Shown: piece after piece, positions 1 through 8,150 of the stretch
How positions within the stretch are numbered: position 1 is the stretch's first letter
Layout: the number at the start of each line of letters is the position of its first letter
Origin: Acidimicrobiia bacterium
GTDB taxonomy: Bacteria; Actinomycetota; Acidimicrobiia; Spongiisociales; UBA5794
Assembly: GCA_030066265.1 (NCBI GenBank)
Contig: JASJCF010000001.1
Span: 1-43,720, forward strand
Length of the DNA stretch: 43,720 nucleotides
Direction: 5' to 3'
Position numbers and translations under genes: made by a program
The notes under the pieces: model-generated
What the model saw: the letters and a program-made list of their open reading frames with translations, nothing else
Database searches by the model: none
Told to the model about the DNA's origin: nothing

Positions 1-1336
1 TCTCCGGAAGGGTCCTGACCTGGCAGTCGATCGGGTTGGCGCCACTGGTGGCCCCCACGAACTCGATCGTGGCACTCGTGCCGATGTCCGACACGTCCCA
101 CAGCGAGATGATGAGGCTCGAGCCGGCGTAGATCTCGTCCAGCCGTGCGACCTTGAACACCGGATTCGAACCGGTGTCGAACTGCCACAGCGACATCGTC
201 CCGAGACCGTAGACCTGCAGGTCACTGGTCGAGCTGATCGCCCCTCCTGCACCGGCCCCGCCGCTGCTCGAGCCGCGAATCGAGAAGCCGTTGATCATGT
301 TGGTGCCGTCGGACGATCCGTAGTCGCTCGAGACCTCGATGACGTAGATGCCACTCGTGGCGTTGTTGATGGTGCAGACGTTGACCCAGGTGTCGACCAA
401 TGCCGGGTCGAAGCTGGAGTGCGCCTGGCTGTAATAGTCGGATGCGCCACGGAAGGTGTCGTTGCACCCGCTCACCTGAACGTTGTTGTCGGTCCACTGG
501 TTCGGCGTCGCATCGGGTTGGTAGACCTTGAATCGGGTCTTGGATCGCCAGCCGTGCGTATTTGTGTTCGAGTTGTCGGCGTAGACCCAGTCGTTGGTCA
601 AACCTGGCCCGGTGCCCCCTCGACCGCCCTGGTCGTAGGCCTGGGGATCGAAGACCTGCACGTAGACGGTGCTGCCGATCAGCGAGCTGCCCTCGGGAAC
701 CTCGAATGCGTAGTAGTAGGACGGAACCTCGTACTCGACGTTGTTGCCGGAGTACCCGTCGTACTTCTGGGCGGCCACGGCATCGCCCTGGCCCTTCGTG
801 CGGTCCTCGCCGGAGATGGCCACGAAGAAGTTCCGGTTGCGGCCACCGACGGTCGGGTCCTCGCCAAGATACGGCTCATCGCTGCCCAGCTTCAGCGCCG
901 GGAGCTGCTCAGCGGTCGCTGACTCGGTGAAGGTGAGGGAGTCGATCCCGAAGACGCCGAGGAAGAAGGTCGGGATCGTGTCTTGGATCGAGACCTCGAG
1001 CTGGGCGCACGTGCCGCCGATCGCCGGAGTCACGGCGGCGCCGCTCGATCCGGAGTATCCGTTGCGGCTCGCGACGTCCAGTGCGGTGCTGTGCGGCTCG
1101 GTGCCGGTGTTCGGGAGGCCGCAGTTGGGCAGGGGCATGTGCACGACACCGGCGAGTGCCGCTGCTTCCGCGGCCTTTCGGGCGTTGAGCTGGCTGTAGA
1201 AGAGCCATCCGTAGTCGATGGCCAGCGCAGCCATTCCCATGAGCACGGTGAGGGAGGCGGCAACGAGGATGAGCACGGCCCCGCGCTCGCCTCGCTCCAT
1301 ACGGGTTGCGGTCCAGGTTCGCAGACGCTTCATCAT
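1..1336 (-). CDS. TadG-like pilus/secreted protein, second copy (C-terminus cut by window edge)
   Basis: The reading frame starts with ATGATG and runs off the left edge after about 445 codons. Residues 13-42 look like a TadG/TadE-type leader: a short Arg-rich segment, then ERGAVLILVAASLTVLMG forming one membrane helix, followed by an Ala-rich amphipathic stretch (SQLNARKAAEAAALAG). The rest is a long, Gly/Ser/Asp-rich exported domain. It shares blocks with the gene at 2448-4004, for example VYGLGTMSLW here and VYGLGSMSIY there, each followed by an E(I)xAGxxL(V/I)I(S/G)LWD block. TadG proteins are anchored to the inner membrane and belong to Tad/Flp pilus loci. The start lies 6 nt after the upstream TadE stop, so the two are probably translated together. 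The downstream domain is not one I can name. No ATPase or Flp pilin gene is visible in this window. Confidence 0.8.
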   Translation of the reverse strand, partial: MMKRLRTWTATRMERGERGAVLILVAASLTVLMGMAALAIDYGWLFYSQLNARKAAEAAALAGVVHMPLPNCGLPNTGTEPHSTALDVASRNGYSGSSGAAVTPAIGGTCAQLEVSIQDTIPTFFLGVFGIDSLTFTESATAEQLPALKLGSDEPYLGEDPTVGGRNRNFFVAISGEDRTKGQGDAVAAQKYDGYSGNNVEYEVPSYYYAFEVPEGSSLIGSTVYVQVFDPQAYDQGGRGGTGPGLTNDWVYADNSNTNTHGWRSKTRFKVYQPDATPNQWTDNNVQVSGCNDTFRGASDYYSQAHSSFDPALVDTWVNVCTINNATSGIYVIEVSSDYGSSDGTNMINGFSIRGSSSGGAGAGGAISSTSDLQVYGLGTMSLWQFDTGSNPVFKVARLDEIYAGSSLIISLWDVSDIGTSATIEFVGATSGANPIDCQVRTLPE

Positions 1337-1342
1337 CGGTCC

Positions 1343-1969
1343 TCAGGGCCCCGAAACGCCGAGCTGCTGGGGCTCGAGACGCATGATCGCCGTGTCCTGC
1401 CAGCAGTCGGTGGTGCCGCCCGAGCAGGTGACGTCGCCGAGGGGGAAACCGCCGGTGATCCACGTGTGGGAGAAGAAGACCCGCACGCCGAGCACATCCA
1501 GGCTCCCCACCGTGGCAGAGCGATCCTCCGGGCTCCAGCTCAGCGTGCTGACGTCGAAGTTCACCGGTGGATCCGGATCTGGACACGGCGTCCAGTTGCA
1601 GCCGGACGGGTTGTACGAGTACGTGTAGACGTTGCACGTCGTGGACGGACAACCGCCGACCGGGTTGCCCGCAGAGTTCGCCTCGTAGACGTGCACGGTC
1701 TTGACGACGTCCTGGCCCGCGTTGGGAAGGGCGATGAGGCCCTGCTCGAGCGATTCGAGCAGCGAGATGTCGGCGTATTCGTTGTTGGCGATCGCAGAGC
1801 CGACCCTGGCTGCGCTCTGGGAGGCGTTGCCGACCGTCAGCCGCTTGTTGAAGGCCAGCCCGAACTCGACGATGCCGAACACGAGCAACACGAGCAACGG
1901 GAGCACCATCGCCATCTCGACGAGGGCCGCGCCCTGCTCGCGCTCTTTCCTTCGAGTGATCATGTGCAT
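1343..1969 (-). CDS. TadE-like minor pseudopilin, second copy
   Basis: A protein of 208 residues with a classical TadE prepilin-like N-terminus: a basic leader (MHMITRRKEREQG), then AALVEMAMVLPLLVLLVFGI with the conserved Glu at position 18 and a single hydrophobic helix. TadE and TadF are minor pseudopilins processed by the TadV prepilin peptidase and needed for Tad pilus assembly. The C-terminal half is Cys/Pro-containing (WTPCPDPDPP) and ends RLEPQQLGVSGP, closely paralleling RLEPDVFGSGP of the first copy. The start at 1969 gives the same spacing to the TRR motif as the first copy; ATG 1963 is an alternative. A GAGGGG and an AGGAG lie upstream. A longer open frame extends into the tRNA gene but is not credible coding sequence. 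Confidence 0.85.
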   Translation of the reverse strand: MHMITRRKEREQGAALVEMAMVLPLLVLLVFGIVEFGLAFNKRLTVGNASQSAARVGSAIANNEYADISLLESLEQGLIALPNAGQDVVKTVHVYEANSAGNPVGGCPSTTCNVYTYSYNPSGCNWTPCPDPDPPVNFDVSTLSWSPEDRSATVGSLDVLGVRVFFSHTWITGGFPLGDVTCSGGTTDCWQDTAIMRLEPQQLGVSGP

Positions 1970-2130
1970 TGCGCCCCTCGCTCCTGCAACCCCGCGCGGA
2001 CACGAACCGCTTCGCCACGTAGCGTAACCATCACTGTGAGTGGCTGTACCGGTCGCACCATCTACCTGCTCGTCCTCGCACCCTCGTTGCGTACTCATAC
2101 GGAGCATGACGGGAATCTTGGCCGCCGGCC

Positions 2131-2136
2131 TAACCT
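2131..2136 (+). promoter_or_regulatory. Possible -10 hexamer of the tRNA-Leu gene
   Basis: The hexamer TAACCT ends 10 nt before the mature tRNA 5' end, which fits a start point just upstream of the tRNA. No convincing -35 element is visible. The same hexamer precedes the ileS leader and reads towards dnaE elsewhere in the window. Confidence 0.3.
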
Positions 2137-2146
2137 GACCACCCCT

Positions 2147-2232
2147 GCCGGGATGGCGGAATGGAAGACGCGGCGGACTCAAAATCCGCTGGGCGCAAGC
2201 CCGTGTGGGTTCGAGTCCCACTCCCGGTACCA
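2147..2232 (+). tRNA. tRNA-Leu (anticodon CAA)
   Basis: The 86-nt sequence folds as a class II tRNA. The acceptor GCCGGGA pairs with TCCCGGT, with one G-T pair at the end, followed by discriminator A and an encoded CCA. The anticodon arm is GCGGA, loop CTCAAAA, TCCGC, giving anticodon CAA for the UUG codon. A long variable arm (TGGGCGCAAGCCCGT) and a T arm with GGTTCGAGTCCC are present. Leucine is the standard amino acid for CAA. It is read opposite to the flanking tad genes. Confidence 0.97.
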
Positions 2233-2447
2233 GCGCTGTCACGCAACCCGTTGCTCGGTTCGATATCGGCAGCGGCCCCCTGCTTCTGAAGCGCCATTGT
2301 CGGGATGGTCACGGCGTCCGATCCGGGCCGCCGTTGCCGCCGGGTCCGCGCCCTGGCAATCTCGCGAGAGCGGGCAGGGTGGCTGCCTTTGTGTCGATGG
2401 GACCGGGCCCGATGGGGCTGCGATCGAAACCGGACGGATGTGCCCGG

Positions 2448-4004
2448 CTACTCGACGAGCTTCACCGGGTTGCCCTCGATCCGGGCCTCCCAGGTGGTGG
2501 TGTCGTTCGTCTGGCCCGGGTAGTTGTAGTCGATCGTCCACCAGCAGTCGAGCCCGCAGGTGTAGCCGGGAGGCAGCTGGACACGGATCTCGACACCGTG
2601 GTCGTTGAACCGTGACGAGCTCGTCGGGATGTCGCACGCAGCGAGCGTGCCACCGGGATACGACGGGTTCGTCGACGTCCACGTGCAGGAGGGCAGATTG
2701 CCGTGCGGGTCGCGGATCCGCAGTGAGTGGTTGCCGCTGGCATCACCCGGGTCCCACAGCCCGATCACGAGGTCCTTGCCGGCATGGATCTCCTCCACCT
2801 CGGCGAGGTAGAAGATCGTGTTGCCGGTGGCACCGTCGACGTTGGAGTAGATGGACATCGACCCGAGCCCGTACACCCGAGGCGTGGCGCCGGAGGCGCT
2901 GGTGCGAAGGGACCATCGGTTGAGTCCGCGTTCGCCGTCGTCGAGCGTGATGACGCGGAGGGGATAGATCCCCTCGCCCCGGTCGAGCACCGATGCCGGA
3001 CACATCTCATCCCACAGGGAGTCCACGCCGCCGGGGAGGAAGGCGTCCACGTCGGCCCACGTCGTTGCTTGGGTCGCCCCTGGCATGTAGGGGTCCCTCG
3101 GTGGGAAGGTCACCACGCACAACACCTCGTTCGAATCCGTCGTGGAAGCGGGCGTGGCATCCGGGCCGTAGAGGATGAAGACCGTTGTCGGTCCGGGGCT
3201 CGAGCCCTGCGGGTTGTCGCCGACGAGGATCAGGTCGCCGCCACCCCGGGTGAAGGGCCCGTCGAAGATCTCCACCGACAGATTGGTCGCTCCGGCGGGG
3301 ACCTCGATGCCGTAGAGGTAGCCGCCGGTCGTCGCAGCCGGATCGGCAGGGTTGTAGACCGTGGGCCTAGCGACGGGGTTCCGGGTGCAGCCGCTTCCAG
3401 ACTGCCATGACACGCACTGCGACGAATACAGATCGCCCATGCCACGGCCCGTGTAGTACCCGTGGATGTTGCCCCAGAACTCCGGCGAGTGACCGGAGGC
3501 CGGGTCGTTTCCGAAGCGCGGATCCGGGCTCCCGAGTGGGAGCGGGAGCACGTACTCGGCCACCGCCGTGCGCCCGATCGTGATCGCATCGAGGCCGAAC
3601 ACCTTCATGAAGAAGGTCGGAACGGCGTGCCGCACGGTCACTCGCAGCTGATTGGCATTGGCCACGGCCGTGGGGTCATCTGCATAGTCGATCGGAATGA
3701 CCGAGGTCCCCGGGTCGGAATTGTCGTATCCGTTCTCGCCAGCGGCGGCGATCGCCTGGGCATAGGCCTCAGCCTGGTCGTCTGGCTCGTACACCACGCC
3801 TGCGAGGGCAGCGGCGTCCGCTCCATGCTGGATGTTGATGCCGTTGAGGTAGAGCCATCCGAAGTCGACGGCGAATGCGGCCATCCCCATGAAGACGGTC
3901 AGCAGGAACGCTGTGAGGATGAGGACGGCTCCCGACTCACCGAGTCCGAGCCGCCGCTTGACCGCCCCGACCGCTCGCTCGCGCAGTGCTCGAGGGCTCA
4001 TCAT
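2448..4004 (-). CDS. TadG-like pilus/secreted protein, first copy
   Basis: A 518-residue protein with a Tad-type N-terminus: a basic segment, then ESGAVLILTAFLLTVFMG as a membrane helix (about residues 23-46) and an Ala-rich segment (GADAAALAGVVYEP). The remaining 450 residues are predicted outside the membrane and contain paired Cys, many Gly/Asp/Thr and no enzyme motif I recognise. Its last third matches the homologous gene at the window's left edge. The start ATG overlaps the TadE stop by one base (TGATG), indicating translational coupling. Its length exceeds that of a simple TadG pseudopilin, so the extra C-terminal domain may be a surface or tip module; this is inference from size and composition only. 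Confidence 0.85.
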   Translation of the reverse strand: MMSPRALRERAVGAVKRRLGLGESGAVLILTAFLLTVFMGMAAFAVDFGWLYLNGINIQHGADAAALAGVVYEPDDQAEAYAQAIAAAGENGYDNSDPGTSVIPIDYADDPTAVANANQLRVTVRHAVPTFFMKVFGLDAITIGRTAVAEYVLPLPLGSPDPRFGNDPASGHSPEFWGNIHGYYTGRGMGDLYSSQCVSWQSGSGCTRNPVARPTVYNPADPAATTGGYLYGIEVPAGATNLSVEIFDGPFTRGGGDLILVGDNPQGSSPGPTTVFILYGPDATPASTTDSNEVLCVVTFPPRDPYMPGATQATTWADVDAFLPGGVDSLWDEMCPASVLDRGEGIYPLRVITLDDGERGLNRWSLRTSASGATPRVYGLGSMSIYSNVDGATGNTIFYLAEVEEIHAGKDLVIGLWDPGDASGNHSLRIRDPHGNLPSCTWTSTNPSYPGGTLAACDIPTSSSRFNDHGVEIRVQLPPGYTCGLDCWWTIDYNYPGQTNDTTTWEARIEGNPVKLVE

Positions 4005-4600
4005 CAGGGCCCCGATCCGAAGACATCCGGCTCGAGACGCACCAGGGCGCGCTCGGTCAGATCTCGATCCACACCGGGAATGAGGCCGGTGATGGCGTCA
4101 TGGTGGTACGTGACCTCGACGCCGAGGACATCGACACCACCTCCGGATGGGTCGAGCTCGGTGTCGCGCACGTCTGGTGTCCACGGACCGCCGAAGATGG
4201 GCCCGCCTGGCTGCGACGGATCTGGACATGGGTTCCACCGACAGGGAAGGACGTTGGTGAACAGATAGGTGTTGACGTCGAAGGCGCTCTTGGCGCCGGT
4301 GATCTCGTCGGCGTGGAAGATGTCGACGCTGATCAGCACGGAAGCGTCGACCTGGTCGTAGAGGCCAGCCTCGAGGGCACGCAGGATGCGGAAGTCGGCC
4401 TCTTCTCGGGTACCCATCGTCGCACCCGTTCGTGCAGCGGAATTCGCCGCCGATGCGATCGTGAGCTTCTCCTTGAAGAGGAACCCGTACTCGACGATCC
4501 CGAACACCAGCAGCACGAGCAGGGGCAGCACCATGGCCATCTCCACCATGGCTGCTCCGCGCTCGCGTCGGTTCGCGCCCCGTCGTGTTGTGAGCACCAC
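4004..4600 (-). CDS. TadE-like minor pseudopilin, first copy
   Basis: A 198-residue protein with leader MVLTTRRGANRRERG followed by AAMVEMAMVLPLLVLLVFGI, the TadE prepilin signature with its conserved Glu. It is the paralogue of the gene at 1343-1969: both have a CxWxPCPDP motif in the middle and end in a RLEP...GP tail. The start is GTG with AGGAG 5 nt upstream; a second GTG directly follows and is an alternative. A promoter with recognisable -35 and -10 boxes lies 27-55 nt upstream, so this gene probably heads the transcription unit for the first TadE-TadG pair. TadE proteins act at the cytoplasmic membrane in assembly of Tad/Flp pili. Confidence 0.88.
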   Translation of the reverse strand: MVLTTRRGANRRERGAAMVEMAMVLPLLVLLVFGIVEYGFLFKEKLTIASAANSAARTGATMGTREEADFRILRALEAGLYDQVDASVLISVDIFHADEITGAKSAFDVNTYLFTNVLPCRWNPCPDPSQPGGPIFGGPWTPDVRDTELDPSGGGVDVLGVEVTYHHDAITGLIPGVDRDLTERALVRLEPDVFGSGP

Positions 4601-4626
4601 GCGATCTCCTCAGGTCCGGGGTACTC

Positions 4627-4655
4627 AGTGTAGCACTGCAACTACTCAGCGTCAC
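4627..4655 (-). promoter_or_regulatory. Candidate sigma70-type promoter of the tadE-tadG unit
   Basis: Reading leftward, GTGACG (4655-4650, four matches to TTGACA) is followed after exactly 17 nt by TACACT (4632-4627, four matches to TATAAT). The predicted start near 4620 would give a leader of about 20 nt containing AGGAG before the GTG start. Confidence 0.5.
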
Positions 4656-4671
4656 GGGCCATTCCAGGCCC
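4656..4671. terminator. Candidate hairpin between trpA and tadE
   Basis: The inverted repeat GGGCC-ATTCCA-GGCCC lies between the trpA stop and the tadE promoter, directly beside the predicted -35 box. There is no T run. It could end trp transcription, act as an operator on the tadE promoter, or do nothing. A second, weaker inverted repeat (CGTCG-GCACG-CGACG, 4701-4715) directly follows trpA. Confidence 0.3.
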
Positions 4672-4716
4672 TACCAGCGCGAGCTAGTCACTGCCGCCTG
4701 CGTCGGCACGCGACGG

Positions 4717-5589
4717 TCAGCGGCGGGCCACCCGACTGACGTCGGTCGCCGCTCGCAGCTCGGCGACGAACGTCGAGAGGTCGTTCGCCGCCTCGACTGC
4801 GGAGTCAGCCTCCAGCACGCGCCGTACGACCGCCGTTCCCACGATGACCCCGTCGCCATGACTCGCAGCGATCGAGGCGTGTCCGGGTGTGGAGATGCCG
4901 ACACCGAAGACGATGGGAAGGTCTGAGCGACTCCGAATCCGCTCTGCCAGCGCTTCGATGTTCACGGAGGCGTCGTCACGCTCCCCCGTCACCCCGATCT
5001 CGGCGATGGCATAGACGAACACCGGATCGGAAGCGACCACGTGCTCGAGCCGATCGTCGTCGGTGGTCGGCGCCACGAACAGCACGAGGCCCAGGCCATG
5101 CTCGCCAGCCGCACGCGCAAACGGCGCAGCCTCGTCGGCGGGGAGATCCGCAACGATCACCCCGGACGCTCCGGATGCGGCGACCCGGGAGAAGAACCCA
5201 CCGATGCCTCGCCGCAGAACGGGGTTCACGTACGTCATGACCAGGACCGGCTTGCCGGTGGTGTCGACGACCGACCGGACCACGTCGAGGGCGCGATCGA
5301 CGGTGACGCCTGCTTCGAGCGCTCGTTCCCCGGCTTCCATGATCACCGGGCCATCCATGAGTGGATCGGCGTAGGGGATGCCCACCTCGAAGCCGTCGGC
5401 GCCGGCGTCCGCCATTGCGGAGAAGAGGCTCGGAGACTCCTCGACGGATGGAAGCCCGGCAGTGAGATACGGCAGGAGGACGGCCCGGCCGTCGGACTCG
5501 GCGTCGGCGAAGAGCCGCCGGATGCGCTCGTGGCCCGTTTCGGTCCTCGAGTCGGTCGGATCGGGCTCAGTTGGAGCGGGCTCAGTCAT
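4717..5589 (-). CDS. trpA: Tryptophan synthase alpha subunit
   Basis: A 290-residue protein that cleaves indole-3-glycerol phosphate to indole and glyceraldehyde 3-phosphate inside the alpha2beta2 tryptophan synthase complex. Family signature [15 protein letters not shown] holds the catalytic acid pair Glu68 and Asp79 with the 11-residue spacing of Glu49/Asp60 in enteric TrpA. The phosphate-binding GVGIST near the C-terminus is present. The start ATG 5589 overlaps the trpB stop by 8 nt, and about 18 residues of charged N-terminus precede the fold, slightly longer than usual. It is the last gene of the trp cluster; the reading frame remains open upstream into trpB but that extension has no family similarity. 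Confidence 0.96.
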   Translation of the reverse strand: MTEPAPTEPDPTDSRTETGHERIRRLFADAESDGRAVLLPYLTAGLPSVEESPSLFSAMADAGADGFEVGIPYADPLMDGPVIMEAGERALEAGVTVDRALDVVRSVVDTTGKPVLVMTYVNPVLRRGIGGFFSRVAASGASGVIVADLPADEAAPFARAAGEHGLGLVLFVAPTTDDDRLEHVVASDPVFVYAIAEIGVTGERDDASVNIEALAERIRSRSDLPIVFGVGISTPGHASIAASHGDGVIVGTAVVRRVLEADSAVEAANDLSTFVAELRAATDVSRVARR

Positions 5590-6763
5590 ACAGGGCAGCG
5601 ACCTGCTGGACGTCCTTGTCGCCCCGGCCTGAGAGATTGAGCACCACCGTTCGGCCACGGAGTTGGTCGGCTTCGTTCACGATCCACGCCAGGGCGTGGG
5701 CAGACTCGAGCGCGGGGATGATCCCTTCGGTCTGGGCCATGAGATGAAAGGCTTCCATGGCTTCGTCGTCGCTCACCGACTCGTAGCGAACGAGGTCCTC
5801 GTCCTTGAAGTAGGCGTGTTCGGGGCCGACCCCCGGATAGTCCAATCCCGCAGAGACCGAGTGTGCTTCCAGCACCTGGCCGAAGTCGTCCTGCAGCATG
5901 TAGGTCATCGACCCGTGGATGACACCCGGAGATCCGACACCCAGCGACGCTCCGTGCTTGCCGGATGCCAGGCCCAGGCCCCCCGCTTCGACGCCGACCA
6001 GCTCGACACCACCGTCCGCTGCGTACGGATAGAAGATGCCCATCGCGTTCGAGCCGCCGCCAACGGAGGCAACGATCACCTCGGGAGCCGGAATGCCGTC
6101 CGCGGGCATCTGCTGTTGCAGCTCCTCCCCGATCACCTTCTGCAACTCGCGCACGATCCACGGGAACGGATGCGGGCCGACCACGGACCCGATGATGTAG
6201 TGGGTGGTCTCGACCGAAGACACCCAGTCGCGCATAGCCTCGGACACAGCATCCTTGAGCGTCCCGGCACCCGACGTCACCGGGATCACCTTCGTGCCGA
6301 GCATCTGCATGCGGTAGACGTTGAGTGCCTGGCGTTCGATGTCCTTCTCCCCCATGTACACCTCGCACTCGAGGCCGAAGAGGGCGCACGCCGTGGCGGT
6401 TGCGACGCCGTGTTGACCGGCCCCGGTCTCGGCGATCACGCGCGGTTTGCCCATGCGTTTGGCCAGGAGGCCCTGGCCGACCGTGTTGTTGATCTTGTGG
6501 GCGCCCGTGTGTGCGAGATCCTCACGCTTGAACCACAGATCGACGCCGAGCCGGTCGGAGAGCCGGGCCGCCCGGAACACCGGCGTCGGCCTCCCCACGA
6601 ACGTCCGCAACAGGTGGTCGAGCTCGGCATGGAAGTCATCGTCCGACCATGCCTCGGTGAAGGCCGTCTCGAGCTCGAAGAGCGCCGGCATGAGCGTCTC
6701 GGGCGCGTACATGCCGCCGAACGTGCCGTAGCGCCCCCGTGCGTCCGGTCGCTCGAGCTTCAT
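5582..6763 (-). CDS. trpB: Tryptophan synthase beta subunit
   Basis: A 393-residue PLP enzyme condensing indole with serine to give tryptophan. The PLP lysine is Lys90 in HTGAHKINN and the catalytic Glu is Glu112 in AETGAGQHG. The phosphate-binding loop [10 protein letters not shown] and the C-terminal LSGRGDKD are intact, so this is a complete TrpB1-type protein. It starts with ATG at 6763, overlapping the trpF stop by 4 nt (ATGA), and overlaps trpA by 8 nt at its 3' end. This packing matches the obligate alpha-beta partnership. Several long open frames on the opposite strand here are shadows of its GC-rich codon pattern. Confidence 0.97.
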   Translation of the reverse strand: MKLERPDARGRYGTFGGMYAPETLMPALFELETAFTEAWSDDDFHAELDHLLRTFVGRPTPVFRAARLSDRLGVDLWFKREDLAHTGAHKINNTVGQGLLAKRMGKPRVIAETGAGQHGVATATACALFGLECEVYMGEKDIERQALNVYRMQMLGTKVIPVTSGAGTLKDAVSEAMRDWVSSVETTHYIIGSVVGPHPFPWIVRELQKVIGEELQQQMPADGIPAPEVIVASVGGGSNAMGIFYPYAADGGVELVGVEAGGLGLASGKHGASLGVGSPGVIHGSMTYMLQDDFGQVLEAHSVSAGLDYPGVGPEHAYFKDEDLVRYESVSDDEAMEAFHLMAQTEGIIPALESAHALAWIVNEADQLRGRTVVLNLSGRGDKDVQQVAALYD

Positions 6764-7368
6764 GCCGATTTCGCCTCCTCGATGAACGCCCGGATGGTAT
6801 CGGGGTCCTTGACGCCCGGTGCGGTCTCGAGCCGGCTCGACGCATCCACGCCGAAGGGTGCGACCTCGGCGATCGCTCGGCGGACGTTGTCGACGCCGAG
6901 ACCACCGGCGAGGACGAAGGGAGCGAACCGGCGATCGATCAGTTCCCAGCGAAACACGGTTCCGGTGCCCCCATGCGAGGGAGAGGCCGTGTCGAGGAGG
7001 GGGATGGCACCGGTGGGCACCTCGTGCGGATTGCGTGCCGCGCCCGATGGACCCATCGGAACCGGGAGCAAGACCTCCCACGACGAGTCCAGAGCACGGC
7101 GAGCAGCCGCGACTGCGTGGGCTCCGTGGGGTTGGATCCCCGTCGCACCCGTCTGGTGAACGGCATCGGCGAGATCATCCGGTGAGGCATCGACGCTGAC
7201 GAGGTACGAAGGGAGAGATGCGTGCGCCACCATGTCGGCGATCGCCTCCAGGGGCTGCGCACGGGGAGATCGGGGTGCGATCACGAATCCGACCGCATCC
7301 GCACCGGCTTCGTGAGCCGCATCGAGCGCTTCGCGCGACGTGATGCCGCAGATCTTCACCCACGTCAT
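6760..7368 (-). CDS. trpF: Phosphoribosylanthranilate isomerase
   Basis: A 202-residue TIM-barrel enzyme that isomerises N-(5-phosphoribosyl)anthranilate to CdRP. The catalytic base Cys7 lies in VKICGIT and the catalytic acid Asp126 in [13 protein letters not shown], the same numbering as the Thermotoga enzyme. The phosphate site includes [10 protein letters not shown] and GVDASSRLE. The ATG start overlaps the trpC stop by 4 nt. Many Actinomycetota lack trpF and use the bifunctional PriA (HisA/TrpF); a dedicated trpF in the operon therefore says something about lineage. Confidence 0.95.
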   Translation of the reverse strand: MTWVKICGITSREALDAAHEAGADAVGFVIAPRSPRAQPLEAIADMVAHASLPSYLVSVDASPDDLADAVHQTGATGIQPHGAHAVAAARRALDSSWEVLLPVPMGPSGAARNPHEVPTGAIPLLDTASPSHGGTGTVFRWELIDRRFAPFVLAGGLGVDNVRRAIAEVAPFGVDASSRLETAPGVKDPDTIRAFIEEAKSA

Positions 7369-8132
7369 GATGCAGTGCGCAACTCGTCCACGAACCGAGC
7401 GGGGTCCTCGTGGCGAACGAGCGCCTCGCCGACGAGGATGGCGTCGTAGCCCGCAGCCCGCATCCGAGCGGCTCCCTCGACGGTCGACACCCCGGACTCG
7501 GCCACGGAGACGAGGTGGTCGGGGATGGAAGCCGCCGCCTCCTCGGCCGTTGCGAGGTCCGTCACGAACGTCGTGAGGTCGCGGTTGTTGACACCGAGGA
7601 TCTCAGCGCCTGCCGCTACGGCCCGATCCACTTCCTCGACGGTATGGGCTTCCACGATCGCCTCGACGCCGACGTCTGCGGATGCGGCGATCAAGGACAC
7701 CAGCGATGCATCGTCGAGGGCGGCGACGATCAGCAGGACGGCGTCAGCGCCTGCGGCTCGCGCTTCCCATATCTGGGCTTCATTCCGAGTGAAATCCTTG
7801 CGAAGGACCGGAACGTCGACGCTCTCGCTCACCGCAGTGAGGTCGGCGAGGCTCCCACCGAAGAAGTCGGGCTCGGTGAGCACCGAGATGGCCGCAGCAC
7901 CACCCCCCTCGTACGCCCTTGCTTGCGCCACCGGGTCGATGGCTGCGTCGATCACTCCTGCCGACGGTGACCGGCGCTTGATCTCGGCGATCACCGCCAG
8001 GCCTGCATCGGAGAGGGCTCTGCGAAGGCTCTTGGCGGGGCCTGCGGCCCGGGCTCGGCGAATGCTCACCTCTCGGTGGGCTTCGGCTTCCACCGCACGC
8101 CGGTCGGCGGAGATGAGGATCTCGCTCAGCAT
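7365..8132 (-). CDS. trpC: Indole-3-glycerol phosphate synthase
   Basis: A 255-residue TIM-barrel protein that closes the indole ring from CdRP. Family motifs are present in order: VIAEIKRRSPSAG with the catalytic Lys, VLRKDF, GADAVLLIVAAL, EAHTVEEVDRA, GVNNRDL, VAESGV and a phosphate-binding GEALVRHEDP. The start ATG at 8132 sits 9 nt after the histidine-kinase stop and has no clear Shine-Dalgarno; a perfect 7-bp hairpin spans the junction, so initiation probably depends on translation of the kinase. The protein is single-function; it is not fused to TrpF. Confidence 0.95.
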   Translation of the reverse strand: MLSEILISADRRAVEAEAHREVSIRRARAAGPAKSLRRALSDAGLAVIAEIKRRSPSAGVIDAAIDPVAQARAYEGGGAAAISVLTEPDFFGGSLADLTAVSESVDVPVLRKDFTRNEAQIWEARAAGADAVLLIVAALDDASLVSLIAASADVGVEAIVEAHTVEEVDRAVAAGAEILGVNNRDLTTFVTDLATAEEAAASIPDHLVSVAESGVSTVEGAARMRAAGYDAILVGEALVRHEDPARFVDELRTAS

Positions 8133-8133
8133 C

Positions 8134-8150
8134 CCGGCATGCTATGCCGG
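8134..8150 (-). promoter_or_regulatory. Hairpin at the kinase-trpC junction
   Basis: A perfect inverted repeat, CCGGCAT and ATGCCGG separated by three bases, lies one base upstream of the trpC start and includes the kinase stop codon (8142-8144). In the mRNA the stem would cover the region where ribosomes must bind for trpC. Ribosomes ending at the kinase stop would open it, which suggests translational coupling. It has no U run, so it is not an obvious terminator. Confidence 0.4.

Noticed and set aside
2147-2232. Integrated element at the tRNA-Leu gene
   Set aside because: No integrase, no repeated tRNA 3' end and no phage or plasmid genes flank it. The neighbouring tad genes look like normal chromosomal genes.
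983-2608. A 541-codon plus-strand open frame across the tad genes and the tRNA
   Set aside because: It runs antisense to well-recognised TadE/TadG genes and through a tRNA, has Arg/Gly/His-rich low-information composition and no family similarity. It is a shadow frame caused by high GC.
5663-7159. A 498-codon plus-strand frame opposite trpB and trpF
   Set aside because: The opposite strand encodes intact TrpB and TrpF with all catalytic residues; the antisense product has no recognisable domain or start signal.
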